Part shown: positions 42,762-51,518 of the stretch, one piece after another | How positions within the stretch are numbered: the stretch's first letter is position 1 | How the letters are laid out: the number at the start of each line of letters is the position of its first letter | Assembly: GCA_963720765.1 (NCBI GenBank) | Contig: CAVRGS010000003.1 | Location: forward strand, 372,001 to 436,000 | Direction: 5' to 3' | Length of the DNA stretch: 64,000 nt | Origin: DASUAS01 sp963720765 | GTDB taxonomy: Bacteria > Actinomycetota > Acidimicrobiia > IMCC26256 > DASPTH01 | Translations under genes and position numbers: made by a program | The notes under the pieces: model-generated | What the model was told of the DNA's origin: nothing | The model's input: the letters and a program-made list of their open reading frames with translations, nothing else | Database searches by the model: none

Positions 42762-42826
42762 TGGGGTGTCGCGGCCAGTGGGCGTAGGCTCGCCGGAGAC
42801 CGCGCATCTCCGGGGGAGCAACGACC

Positions 42827-44113
42827 ATGGACATGAACGACCTCATCCTCGTCAGCGTCGACGACCATGTCGTCGAGCCGCCCGACATGTGGGAACGTCA
42901 CGTGTCGAAGGCCGACCTCGAGCACGCGCCGAAGGTGATCCACATCGACGAGATGGACGCCGATGTGTGGGAGTTCGAGGGCACCACCATCCCGAACGTC
43001 GGGCTCAACGCGGTCGCCGGCCGCCCGCCCGAGGAGTACGGGTTCGAGCCCACCGCGTTCGACGAGATCCGCAAGGGCGCGTACGACATCCACGAGCGCG
43101 TGCGCGACATGAACGTCAACGGCGTGCTCGGCTCCCTGTGCTTCCCGTCGATGACCGGCTTCTGCGGTCAGCTCTTCAGCCGCACGCCCGACCGCGACCT
43201 GGGGTTCCGTCTGCTGCAGGGCTACAACAACTGGCACATCGACGAGTGGTGCGGGACGTACCCCGGCCGGTTCATGCCGTTGGCGATCGTGCCCATCTGG
43301 GACCCCGAGCTCATGGCCCAGGAGATCTACCGCGTCGCCGAGAAGGGCTGTCGCGCGGTGACCTTCTCGGAGAACCCCACCAAGCTGGGATACCCGAGCT
43401 TCCACTCCGACCACTGGGACCCGTTCCTGCGCGCGTGTGAGGAGACCGGCACCGTCGTGTGCCTGCACATCGGTTCGTCGTCGTCGATCTCGGTGACGTC
43501 CGACGACGCGCCCGTCGACGTGATGATCACGGTCACGCCGGTCAACCTGTTCATGTGCGCCGCCGACCTCATCTGGTCGCAGATCTTCCGCAAGTTCCCC
43601 AACCTGAAGATCGCGCTCTCCGAGGGTGGCATCGGGTGGATCCCGTACTTCCTCGACCGCATCGACTTCACCTACCAGCACCACAAGGCGTGGACGCATC
43701 AGGACTTCGGCGACAAGCTCCCGAGCCAGGTCTTCCACGAGCACATCATCACGTGCTTCATCGACGACCCCACCGGGCTCAAGCTGATCGACGACGTCGG
43801 GCTCGACATGGTCACGTGGGAGTGCGACTACCCACACTCCGACTCCGCGTGGCCGCACGCGCCCGAGGTGTTCATGAAGTCGATCGGCGACCTCTCCGAC
43901 GACGCGATCAACAAGATCACCCACGAGAACGCGATGCGGGAGTTCCAGTACGACCCGTTCGCTCACCGGCCGAAGGAGCAGTGCACGGTCGGTGCGCTGC
44001 GGGCCGAGTCGCCCGACGTCGACGTGGTGACGCGCAGCCCCCGGCAGAAGAAGTCCAACACCGACATCTCGTCGTTCGTGAACACGGCGTCGAAGGTGCT
44101 CCAGAGCGACTGA
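42827..44113 (+). CDS. Amidohydrolase family 2 protein
   Basis: This 428-residue metal-dependent hydrolase of the ACMSD-like group has SVDDHVVEPP (D-x-H variant), CLHIGSS and the metal Asp in WECDYPHSDSAWP. It is a longer relative of the protein at 16573. Members act on cyclic or aromatic acids; substrate unknown. ATG 42827 (or 42833) follows GGGGGAG. It is probably co-expressed with the acyl-CoA ligase that starts 24 bases on. Confidence 0.9.
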   Translation: MDMNDLILVSVDDHVVEPPDMWERHVSKADLEHAPKVIHIDEMDADVWEFEGTTIPNVGLNAVAGRPPEEYGFEPTAFDEIRKGAYDIHERVRDMNVNGVLGSLCFPSMTGFCGQLFSRTPDRDLGFRLLQGYNNWHIDEWCGTYPGRFMPLAIVPIWDPELMAQEIYRVAEKGCRAVTFSENPTKLGYPSFHSDHWDPFLRACEETGTVVCLHIGSSSSISVTSDDAPVDVMITVTPVNLFMCAADLIWSQIFRKFPNLKIALSEGGIGWIPYFLDRIDFTYQHHKAWTHQDFGDKLPSQVFHEHIITCFIDDPTGLKLIDDVGLDMVTWECDYPHSDSAWPHAPEVFMKSIGDLSDDAINKITHENAMREFQYDPFAHRPKEQCTVGALRAESPDVDVVTRSPRQKKSNTDISSFVNTASKVLQSD

Positions 44114-44124
44114 CGGCGAGTCGT

Positions 44125-44130
44125 TAGTCT
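44125..44130 (+). promoter_or_regulatory. -10 box (TAGTCT) of the acyl-CoA ligase gene
   Basis: TAGTCT ends 7 bases before GTG 44138. The short gap to the previous gene makes read-through possible too. Confidence 0.4.
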
Positions 44131-44137
44131 CTGCGCC

Positions 44138-45682
44138 GTGATCGACGACGCAACCACACTCTGGGAACTGCTGGACCGTCGCGCCTCGGAATCGCCCGAC
44201 GCGCCCATGCTCATCGACGAGGCCGACCGCACGGTCTCCTTCGGTGAGTTCCGGGACTGGAGCGAGCGGGTGGCGGCGGGTCTGGTCGGGCTCGGTGTCA
44301 CCCCGGACACGCCGTTCGCGTGGCAACTGCCGACGCGCATCGAGTCGATCGTGCTGTCGTTCGCGCTGGCCCGTCTCGGCACCACCCAGGTGCCGATCAT
44401 CCCGATCTATCGGGAGCGTGAGGTCGGCTCGGTGCTCGCGCAGGCGGGGGTCAAGTTCTTCGCGGTGCCCGGGGTGTGGCGCAACTTCGACTACGGGGAG
44501 ATGGCGCGCGGCTTGCAGGAGGCGTCGGGCGGCGCGTTCGAGACGGTCGTGATCACCGACACCTTGCCCGAGGGCGACCCCTCCACGTTGCCGGCACCGC
44601 CGACCGACGGTGACGCGGTGCGCTGGCTCTACTCCACCTCCGGCACCACGGCCGCGCCCAAGTGCGTGATGCACTCCGACGGCGGCCTCATCGCCGGGGG
44701 CATGGGGCTCGCGTACGCGATGGAACCCCAGCGCGACGACGTGGGTTCGATGGCGTTTCCGTGCACGCACATCGGCGGTCCCGACATGCTCGTGGTGTCG
44801 CTCGCGTTCGGCATGCCCGTCGTGCTGCTCGAGGTGTTCGATCCCGCGAACGCGGTCACGGTGTACACCCGTCACAACGTGACGATGGCGGGTGGCAGCA
44901 CCGCGTTCTACCTCGCGTTCCTCAACGAGCAGCGCAAGGACCCGTCGAAGCCGGTGATCCCCACGCTGCGCATGCTCAACGGTGGCGGGGCACCGAAGCC
45001 GCCCGAGGTGTTCCGCGAGGTGCGGGCGGAGATGCACATCCCGGTGTGTCACGGCTACGGCATGACCGAGTGCCCGATGATCACGCAAGGGTCGTACAGC
45101 GACACCGACGAGCAGCTCACCAACACCGACGGCGCGCCGGTGCGCGGCTGCGTGGTGCAGATCGTCGACGAGCAGGGCGCGCCCGTGCCCGCAGGTGTCA
45201 CGGGCGAGGTCAAGGTGAGCGGACCGATGGTGGCCAAGGGGTACATGGACCCCGAGCAGTCGAAGCTCGCGTTCGGAGCCGACGGCTTCTTCGTCACCGG
45301 CGACCGCGGCTACCTGCGCGACGACGGCCACATCGTGCTGACCGGGCGGACCAAGGAGCTCATCATCCGCAAGGGCGAGAACATCAGCCCGCGCGAGATC
45401 GAGGACCTGCTCCAGACTCATCCGAAGGTTGCGGCGGTCGCAGTCATCGGACTGCCCGACCGTGATCGCGGCGAGCGAGTGTGTGCCGTCGTCGAGACGC
45501 CCGCAGGTCAGGAACCGCTGACGTTCGCCGAGATGCAGCAGTTCTGTCGCGACGCGCAGCTGATGACGCAGAAGATCCCCGAACAGCTCGAGGTGGTCGA
45601 CGTGCTGCCGCGCAATGCCACGTTCAAGATCCTCAAGCACGAGCTGGTCAAGCAGCTGTCCGAGACGGAGGCAGGCGCGTGA
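44138..45682 (+). CDS. AMP-dependent acyl-CoA synthetase/ligase
   Basis: This 514-residue ANL-family ligase activates a carboxylic acid with ATP and CoA. Visible: the AMP-binding loop YSTSGTTAAPKCVMH, YGMTECPMI, the hinge GDRGYLRDDGHIVLTGRTKE in parts, and the C-terminal PRNATFKILK with the catalytic Lys. The acid could come from the amidohydrolase before it. GTG 44138 is preceded by TAGTCT. It overlaps the LLM gene (GTGA). Confidence 0.93.
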   Translation: MIDDATTLWELLDRRASESPDAPMLIDEADRTVSFGEFRDWSERVAAGLVGLGVTPDTPFAWQLPTRIESIVLSFALARLGTTQVPIIPIYREREVGSVLAQAGVKFFAVPGVWRNFDYGEMARGLQEASGGAFETVVITDTLPEGDPSTLPAPPTDGDAVRWLYSTSGTTAAPKCVMHSDGGLIAGGMGLAYAMEPQRDDVGSMAFPCTHIGGPDMLVVSLAFGMPVVLLEVFDPANAVTVYTRHNVTMAGGSTAFYLAFLNEQRKDPSKPVIPTLRMLNGGGAPKPPEVFREVRAEMHIPVCHGYGMTECPMITQGSYSDTDEQLTNTDGAPVRGCVVQIVDEQGAPVPAGVTGEVKVSGPMVAKGYMDPEQSKLAFGADGFFVTGDRGYLRDDGHIVLTGRTKELIIRKGENISPREIEDLLQTHPKVAAVAVIGLPDRDRGERVCAVVETPAGQEPLTFAEMQQFCRDAQLMTQKIPEQLEVVDVLPRNATFKILKHELVKQLSETEAGA

Positions 45683-46575
45683 GGTTCGTCTTCAACTACC
45701 CGGAGACCTCGGGGCTCGAGAGCGACCTGCTCGACTCGGGTGAGATCAGCGACGTCGCGGTGGCGGTCGAGGCGGCGGGCTTCGACGCGTTCGCGCTCAC
45801 CGAGCACCCCATCCCCGGCGCCAACTGGCTCGCACACGGTGGGCACCAGACCCTCGACCCGTTCGTCGGTCTCGCATTCGCAGCTGCGGTCACCGAGCGC
45901 ATCAAGTTGTTGACCCACCTGTCCGTGGCGCCGTACCGCAACCCGTTCCTGCTGGCGAAGACGGCGGCGACGCTCGACCGCTGCTCGAACGGTCGCTTCA
46001 TCCTCGGCTTGGGCGCCGGTTACCACAAGACCGAGTTCTTCGCGCTCGGTGTCGACTTCGACGAACGCAACGTGCTGGTCGACGAGGCACTCGAGTACCT
46101 CCCGAAGGCGTGGTCGGGGGAGCCGTTCGACGCCGCCGGTGTGCACTTCACCGCCAAGGGCGTCATCCAGCGACCGCGGCCCGCGCAGAACCCGATCCCG
46201 ATCTGGATCGGGGGCAACTCGAGGCTCAGCCGTCGGCGCGCCGCGACGGTGCAGGGGTGGATGCCGATGGGCATCCCCGAAGAGGTCGCCCGCACGACCC
46301 GCTCGCCGCACATCGCCGGCCTCGAGCAACTGGCCGAGATGATCGCCGAGGTCAAGGACATGGCCGGAGACCGGGCCGGCGAGCTCGACTTCTGCATGAG
46401 CTACCTGGGTGACACGCTCCACGAACCCACGAAGGACGTGCAGAAGCACACCGATCAGCTCGCGGCCATGGAGGCCGCCGGTGTCAACTGGGTGAACGTG
46501 GGCCACCCGCCCACGACCCCCGGGGTGATGCTCGACTTCATCCAGTCCTTCGGCGCGACCTACATCACTCCCTGA
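45679..46575 (+). CDS. LLM-class flavin/F420-dependent oxidoreductase
   Basis: This 298-residue protein is a typical F420-type LLM oxidoreductase (TIGR03619-like): FDAFALTEHPIPGANWL in part, LLTHLSVAPYRNPFLLAK, RFILGLGAGYHKTEF, PIPIWIGGNSRLSRRRAA in parts. GTG 45679 overlaps the ligase stop. It could oxidise or reduce the ligase product. It ends at a strong hairpin. Confidence 0.92.
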   Translation: MRFVFNYPETSGLESDLLDSGEISDVAVAVEAAGFDAFALTEHPIPGANWLAHGGHQTLDPFVGLAFAAAVTERIKLLTHLSVAPYRNPFLLAKTAATLDRCSNGRFILGLGAGYHKTEFFALGVDFDERNVLVDEALEYLPKAWSGEPFDAAGVHFTAKGVIQRPRPAQNPIPIWIGGNSRLSRRRAATVQGWMPMGIPEEVARTTRSPHIAGLEQLAEMIAEVKDMAGDRAGELDFCMSYLGDTLHEPTKDVQKHTDQLAAMEAAGVNWVNVGHPPTTPGVMLDFIQSFGATYITP

Positions 46576-46595
46576 GCGCGCCACTCCCACGAACC

Positions 46596-46632
46596 GCGTC
46601 ACGCGAGGCGAACGCTTCGCCTCTGCTGACGC
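46596..46632. terminator. GCGTCA-family hairpin between convergent genes
   Basis: GCGTCA pairs with TGACGC, and inside it GAGGCGAA pairs with TTCGCCTC around a CGC loop; the two stems are separated by 3-base internal loops. It lies 20 bases past the LLM gene and 30 bases from the thiolase-like gene's stop, so it probably terminates both. Relatives are at 18821 and 30005. Confidence 0.65.
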
Positions 46633-46661
46633 ATGTCGGTGAGGATCGGTGAGGGGGCGCC

Positions 46662-47822
46662 TCAGCCCTTGGTGAGGATGGCGCCGGCGGCGAAGGGGCC
46701 GACGGCGTTGGTCCAGACCGCGACCTCGGCGTCGTCGACCTGGCGCTCGCCGCTCTGGCCGCGGAGCTGGCGCGTCGCCTCGATGCAGAAGTTGGCCCCG
46801 TGGCGGCGGCCGACGTTGCACGCACCGCCGTCGGTGTTCACCGGCAGCGAGCCACCGAGCTTCGTGTTGCCCTCGGCGACGAAGGCGCCCGCTTCGCCCT
46901 CGCCGCAGAACCCGAGCGCTTCGAGCCACTGGAACACGATGATCGAGAAGCCGTCGTAGAGCTGCGCGGTGTCGACGTCGGCAGGCGTGAGGTCGGTGCC
47001 CTCCCACAACTTCTTCGCCGTCTGCACCGGCGCGGTGTGCACCATGTCGGACATGACCTCGAAGTGGAGGTCTCGGATCGCGTTGAGCGCGTACGACTCG
47101 ACGAGCACGACGGGTTGGTCGAGATCACGCGCCCGTTCCTCGGTGGTGAAGATCACCGCGGAGCCGGAATCGACGGGGTAGTCGCAGTCGAGGATGCGCA
47201 GAGGCTTCGACACGTAGCGCGCGTCGAGGTAGTCGTCGAGGGTGATCTCTTCGCGGAAGATGGCGTCGTCGTTCATCGACGCGTGGTAGCGCTGGGTGAC
47301 GACGTGGCGACCGAAGTCCTCCTCGGTGGCGCCGTACTGCTGCATGTACCGCTGTGTGAACATGCCCGCCCATTGCACCGGACTGCCGGCGCCGAACGGG
47401 ACGATGAACTGACGGTCACCTGCGGCGCGGTGCAGCATCGACGTCATCGGGTGGTTCGCCCCCGCACCCTTCACCAGTGCCGACGAGCTCGGCTGCTGAC
47501 CGATCACCCGGAGCGCGAGCGCGGTGTCGCAGAAACCCGCCGCCACCGCGGCGATCGCCTGGGTCGCGGAGTACGAGAACGCCGGTGCCATGAACCCCGA
47601 CGCCCACCAGTTGATGGGCTCGATGCCGAGCAGCCACGCGTCGAGGAGCGGCTCGGTGCCCACCGACGTGAGGCCGTCGATGTCGCCGACGCCCAAGCCG
47701 GCATCGGCGAGCGCGGCCTTGGTGGCCGCGATCATGTGGTCGTCGATCGACAGCCCCGTGTTGCGACCGACGTGCGAGTAGCCGCAGCCGACGATGGCGA
47801 CGCGGCGTCCGGCGGTGGCCAT
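46662..47822 (-). CDS. Thiolase-fold lipid-transfer-like protein (Ltp/SCP-x type)
   Basis: This 386-residue thiolase-fold protein begins RRVAIVGCGYSHVGRNTGLS. The active-site Cys of thiolases is replaced in SGFMAPAFSYSATQAI, and the C-terminal NTDGGACNVGRRHGA retains part of the thiolase loop. Ltp2-type members of this group act with a DUF35 partner as aldolases in steroid side-chain degradation, not as thiolases. A DUF35 gene overlaps its start (TGATG), which supports that role. The substrate is inferred, not seen. Confidence 0.85.
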   Translation of the reverse strand: MATAGRRVAIVGCGYSHVGRNTGLSIDDHMIAATKAALADAGLGVGDIDGLTSVGTEPLLDAWLLGIEPINWWASGFMAPAFSYSATQAIAAVAAGFCDTALALRVIGQQPSSSALVKGAGANHPMTSMLHRAAGDRQFIVPFGAGSPVQWAGMFTQRYMQQYGATEEDFGRHVVTQRYHASMNDDAIFREEITLDDYLDARYVSKPLRILDCDYPVDSGSAVIFTTEERARDLDQPVVLVESYALNAIRDLHFEVMSDMVHTAPVQTAKKLWEGTDLTPADVDTAQLYDGFSIIVFQWLEALGFCGEGEAGAFVAEGNTKLGGSLPVNTDGGACNVGRRHGANFCIEATRQLRGQSGERQVDDAEVAVWTNAVGPFAAGAILTKG

Positions 47823-48295
47823 CAGGCGGCTCCCTCGTCGTGGTGCCCGGGCACGGGACGGAAGAACGGCAGCGTGAGCTCGGGATGCAGGTCGACGAAG
47901 GTGACCTCGACCGGCATGCCGATGCGCAGGTCGTCCTCGGTGCAGTCGGTCAGCTGGGTCATGAACATCAGGCCGGGCTCTTCCTCGAGCTCGACCGTCG
48001 CCACGATGTAGGGGATGCGGTCGACGTAGAACGGGTGGAACGGCTGCACCGCGATCGTCCACGTGTAGAGCGTGGCCCGACCCGAGACGCGCTCGCCGGC
48101 GAGATCGTCCGACTGGCAGTAGCGGCACAGCACCTTCGGGTAGTGGAGGTAGTGCCCGCAATTCTGGCAGCGCTGGATGCGCAGCTCGCCCTCGGCGACG
48201 CCGTCCCAGAAGAACTGCGTGACCGGATCGGGCTGCGGCAGCGGCGGCATCGGAGCGTCGGCGACCGCGTCGGGGCTGGCGTCGGTGGTGGTCAT
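47822..48295 (-). CDS. DUF35 OB-fold protein with zinc ribbon
   Basis: This 157-residue protein has a rubredoxin-type zinc ribbon (RCQNCGHYLHYPKVLCRYC, about residues 41-59) and a C-terminal OB fold (YTWTIAVQPFHP, PYIVATVELEEEPGLMFMTQ). Such proteins partner thiolase-fold or ChsH proteins in steroid side-chain aldol cleavage. It overlaps the next gene and the CaiB gene (ATGA), forming CaiB - DUF35 - Ltp. Confidence 0.9.
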   Translation of the reverse strand: MTTTDASPDAVADAPMPPLPQPDPVTQFFWDGVAEGELRIQRCQNCGHYLHYPKVLCRYCQSDDLAGERVSGRATLYTWTIAVQPFHPFYVDRIPYIVATVELEEEPGLMFMTQLTDCTEDDLRIGMPVEVTFVDLHPELTLPFFRPVPGHHDEGAA

Positions 48296-50559
48296 GCGGG
48301 TGAGGCCGCCTTCCATGCGAGTGCGGCTCCCGACGCGAGGAGCGCGTCGATGGTGCCGGCATCGAGTCCGACCTCGGTGAGCACTTCGACCGTGTGCTCA
48401 CCGAGTCCTGGGGGCGCGCGGTCGAGCTTGACGTCGAGGTCGCCGAAGATCCAGAACGCACCCGGCTGCTCGACCTTCCCGTAGTCGACGTGCTCGTAGC
48501 GCGCGATCAAGCCGGCGGCGTCGTTGGCGTTCGACGCGAAGAACGGCTCGCCCTGGTCGAGCCGCACCTGACCACACGGCACGCCGGCGTCGGCGAGGGC
48601 CGTGAGCGCGTCGGCGACCGTGCCCTTGACGAATGCATCGACGCCGCCCAGCCCGCCTTCCCCGTCGAGCGCGGCGCGCTGCGCGTCGGTGGTGGCCGCG
48701 ACCGCGATCCAGCCGTCGCTCACCTCGGCGATGCGGTAGCCCGGCGCGATGCCGGTCTGCTCGTGGTCGAGCACGGGGATGGGCGCGATCTCGCCGTTCG
48801 CGTCGAGGTAGGTCTCGCTGCCGGTCATCACACCACCCGCGAGCAGCGATCCGGCGACGAACTGCGTCTCACCGGTGCGGTCGCGGTGGTACAGCGCGAG
48901 CAGGGTGGAGATCAGCGACCCCATCGCGCACATGTGGTCCATGAACCCGAGCCGGTGCCACATCGGGTCGTTGCCCTCTCCCGCGCCGGCGACCTCCCAC
49001 CCGCACGACGACTGGAAGAGCTGGTCGTATCCGGGCCAGTCGGCGCGTGCGCCCTGCGGGCCGTACGAGCTGGCGTGGCAGTAGACGATGTCGGGGTTCA
49101 CGGCACGCACCGTCGCCTCGTCGAGGCCGAGCCGGCGCGCGGCGGGCATGCGCAGGTTGTGGTGGAGGATGTCGGCGCGCGGCGAGCAGCGCGTCGAGCG
49201 CGACGCGAGCGTCGGGGGACTTGAGGTCGAGCGCGACACCGCGCTTGCCGCGCTCGGCAGCCGAAGAACGACCACTCGACCCAACGCATGCCCTCACCAC
49301 CCGGCGGTTCGACCTTCACCACGTCGGCGCCGAGGTCGCTCAACAACATCGGCCCGAGCGGTCCGGCGAGGAACGCACCGGCGTCGACCACCTGCACGCC
49401 TGACAGCGGGTGCTCGGGCGCGGGGCCGGTCGTCGCCACGCGCTCGCGGGGCTCCCACTCCGCCAGCACCTCGTCGTTGTGCGCGCCGAGTGCGGGCGCG
49501 AACGCGCGCATGCGCGTCGGCGGCGTGACCGTGACCGGCGAACCTGCCATCGCGATCGTGCCGAGCTCGGGATGGTCGACCTCGATCACGTAGTCGTTGG
49601 CGCGGGCCTGCTCGTCGGCGAAGATCGCGCCGAGTGGCGCCGCCGGCTGCACGGGCACGTCGTTGGCCCAGAACGACTCCAGCCACTGCTGGCTCGGGTG
49701 CAGCAGCAGCGCTTCGGGCCAGCCGTCGGTCTGCTGGAACAGCGTGCCCGGGTCCTGGCGCGGGCCGTCGGGCCGCACGACCGCCATCGCCTCGGTGAAC
49801 AGGGGTGACTTGGTGGGGTCGCCCATCAGGTGGATCCACACCCCGTCGCCGGTCTCGAACAACGTCGCGCCCGTCATGCCCTTGGGCATGCCGACCGCCA
49901 GCGACTGCGACGGATGCTCGACCCGGCGCCAGTGCATCGCCATCGGCACCAGCGCGCCCTGCGCGAGCGACGTGTGCGCCGGACCGGCGTGGCCGGTGCG
50001 CTGACGGGTGATGAGGCGGGCGACGATCCCGATCGCCGCCAGGTGGGACGCGCACCAGCTCGCGATGGGGCAACGGAGGAAGATGGGCCCGTCGCGGAAG
50101 CCCTGCTGCTCGTCGAGCACCCCGAGGCGGGCCATCGTGAGCAGCTCGTCGACGGGGAGGTCGGCGTCGGCGTGGTTCGCCGGCCAGGCCAGCACCGACG
50201 ACACGATCAGGTGCGGGAACCGCACCACCAGCGACTCGTCGTCGAGGCCGAGCTCGCGCGGCACGCGTCGGGCCGTGGTTGTGCACGACGACGTCGGCGG
50301 CGGCGAGCAGCCGGTCGAGGGCGGCGCGCTCGTCGGCCCGGTCGAGGTCGAGCACCACGCTGCGCTTGCTGCGCATCCAGGTGTGGAATCCGTGGGTGGC
50401 CCGGTTGGCGGCGCCGCCGGGTGGCTCGACGGCCACGACGTCGGCACCCGCCTCCGCGAGCATGAGCGTCGCCACCGGACCGGCGATGCCGTCCGACAGA
50501 TCGACGATGCGGATCCCGTCGAGGATTCCTGCACCGTGCGCGGTGTCGAGTGCCGCCAT
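48292..50559 (-). pseudogene. Double-length CaiB/BaiF CoA-transferase with three frameshifts
   Basis: Two CaiB/BaiF domains fuse into about 754 residues. The first half starts LDGIRIVDLSDGIAGPVA and has AADVVVHNHGP; the second has LSGVQVVDAGAFLAGPLGP, GADVVKVEPPGGEG and ADILHHNLRMP. The frame changes three times: one extra base each near 50268, 49256 and 49180. Removing them gives an unbroken protein with normal motifs across each joint (VPRELGLDDESL, ERGKRGVALDLKSPDARVAL in parts, RADILHHN). All three are +1. It starts the operon of DUF35 and Ltp-like genes, so it may move CoA for the same side-chain pathway. Confidence 0.85.
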
Positions 50560-50643
50560 CGTTCCCCCGTTCGCGGTCAGGCGCCGAAGCTAACGGAGGG
50601 CGCTCCGCGTCCACCAGCCGGTGCTCCGGGCGTTCGGTCCGCG

Positions 50644-50649
50644 TAGCGT
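50644..50649 (+). promoter_or_regulatory. -10 box (TAGCGT) of the pantothenate kinase gene
   Basis: TAGCGT ends 8 bases before GTG 50658, with no ribosome site. The start is consistent with the first conserved residues (YQDFDRAQW). Confidence 0.45.
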
Positions 50650-50657
50650 GCACCGTC

Positions 50658-51518
50658 GTGGCGGCCACCTACCAGGACTTCGACCGGGCGCAGTGGGCAG
50701 CGCGTCGGCGGGTGCAGCGGCACGCCACCACCACCACCACCACCACCACCACGGTCACGGCGCGACCCGGAGACGTCACCGTCGCCGACGTCCTCGAGGT
50801 CTACGGCCCGCTCGCCGAGCTCGTCGCCGACCGGGCCGGAAGCGCCGAGCCGTTCGTGGTCGCGGTGAGCGGCAGCGTCGCGGTGGGGAAGAGCGCGGCG
50901 GCCGCCGCGCTCGCGAAGGCATTCGGCACCGACACGGGGCGCGCGCCGGTGTCGGTCGTGTGCACCGACGGCTTTCTCCATCCGAACCGGGAGCTGGCCG
51001 CGCGCGGGCTGATGGACCGCAAGGGGTTCCCGGAGAGCTTCGACCACGACGCGCTGGCGCGCTTCCTCGTCGCGGTGCGCGGCGGTGCAGCCGAGACGCA
51101 CGCGCCCGTGTACTCGCACGCGACCTACGACATCGTCGAAGGGGAGACCCAGGTGGTCGAACGACCGTCGGTCCTGATCCTCGAAGGTCTGCCGTTCCCC
51201 GACGACCACGTCGACTTCACCGTCTACCTGGACGCCGCCACCCCCGACATCGAGGAGTGGTACGTGCAGCGCTTCTGCCGGCTCGTGGCCGAGGCGGCCA
51301 CCGATGACAGGTCGTTCTTCCGCCTGTTCGACGGCTACTCGCCGGCGCAGGCCGATGCGTTCGCCCGCCAGGTGTGGACGTCGATCAACCTGGTGAACCT
51401 CGAGGAGCACATCCTCCCGACGCGTGACGGCAGCGACGCGATCCTGGTGAAGGGTCCGGACCACGCCGTCGAGCGGGTGAGGCTGCGCGTCGACCGACGT
51501 GCGACGATGACGCGATGA
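50658..51518 (+). CDS. coaA: Type I pantothenate kinase with a poly-Thr tract
   Basis: This 286-residue kinase phosphorylates pantothenate in the first step of CoA synthesis, fitting a genome rich in CoA enzymes. Visible: YQDFDRAQW at the N-terminus, P-loop VSGSVAVGKSA (about 71-80), CTDGFLHPNRELAARGLMDR in parts, GFPESFD, YSHATYDIV, LEGLPFP and DFTVYLDAATPDIEEWYVQR in parts. Residues 24-32 are nine threonines where normal CoaA has TPLPLTEEEL-like sequence. The run is encoded by eight ACC codons and one ACG. Product length is otherwise near 300, slightly short. Confidence 0.9.
   Translation: MAATYQDFDRAQWAARRRVQRHATTTTTTTTTVTARPGDVTVADVLEVYGPLAELVADRAGSAEPFVVAVSGSVAVGKSAAAAALAKAFGTDTGRAPVSVVCTDGFLHPNRELAARGLMDRKGFPESFDHDALARFLVAVRGGAAETHAPVYSHATYDIVEGETQVVERPSVLILEGLPFPDDHVDFTVYLDAATPDIEEWYVQRFCRLVAEAATDDRSFFRLFDGYSPAQADAFARQVWTSINLVNLEEHILPTRDGSDAILVKGPDHAVERVRLRVDRRATMTR
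50727..50753 (+). repeat. ACC trinucleotide repeat inside coaA
   Basis: Eight perfect ACC codons and one ACG code for nine threonines. Such tracts are prone to slipped-strand changes in steps of one codon, which would leave the frame intact. Confidence 0.9.

Noticed and set aside
42674..45640. 988-residue frame antisense to the amidohydrolase and ligase genes
   Set aside because: No recognisable domain, composition of a shadow frame; the two genes on the plus strand have full catalytic motifs.
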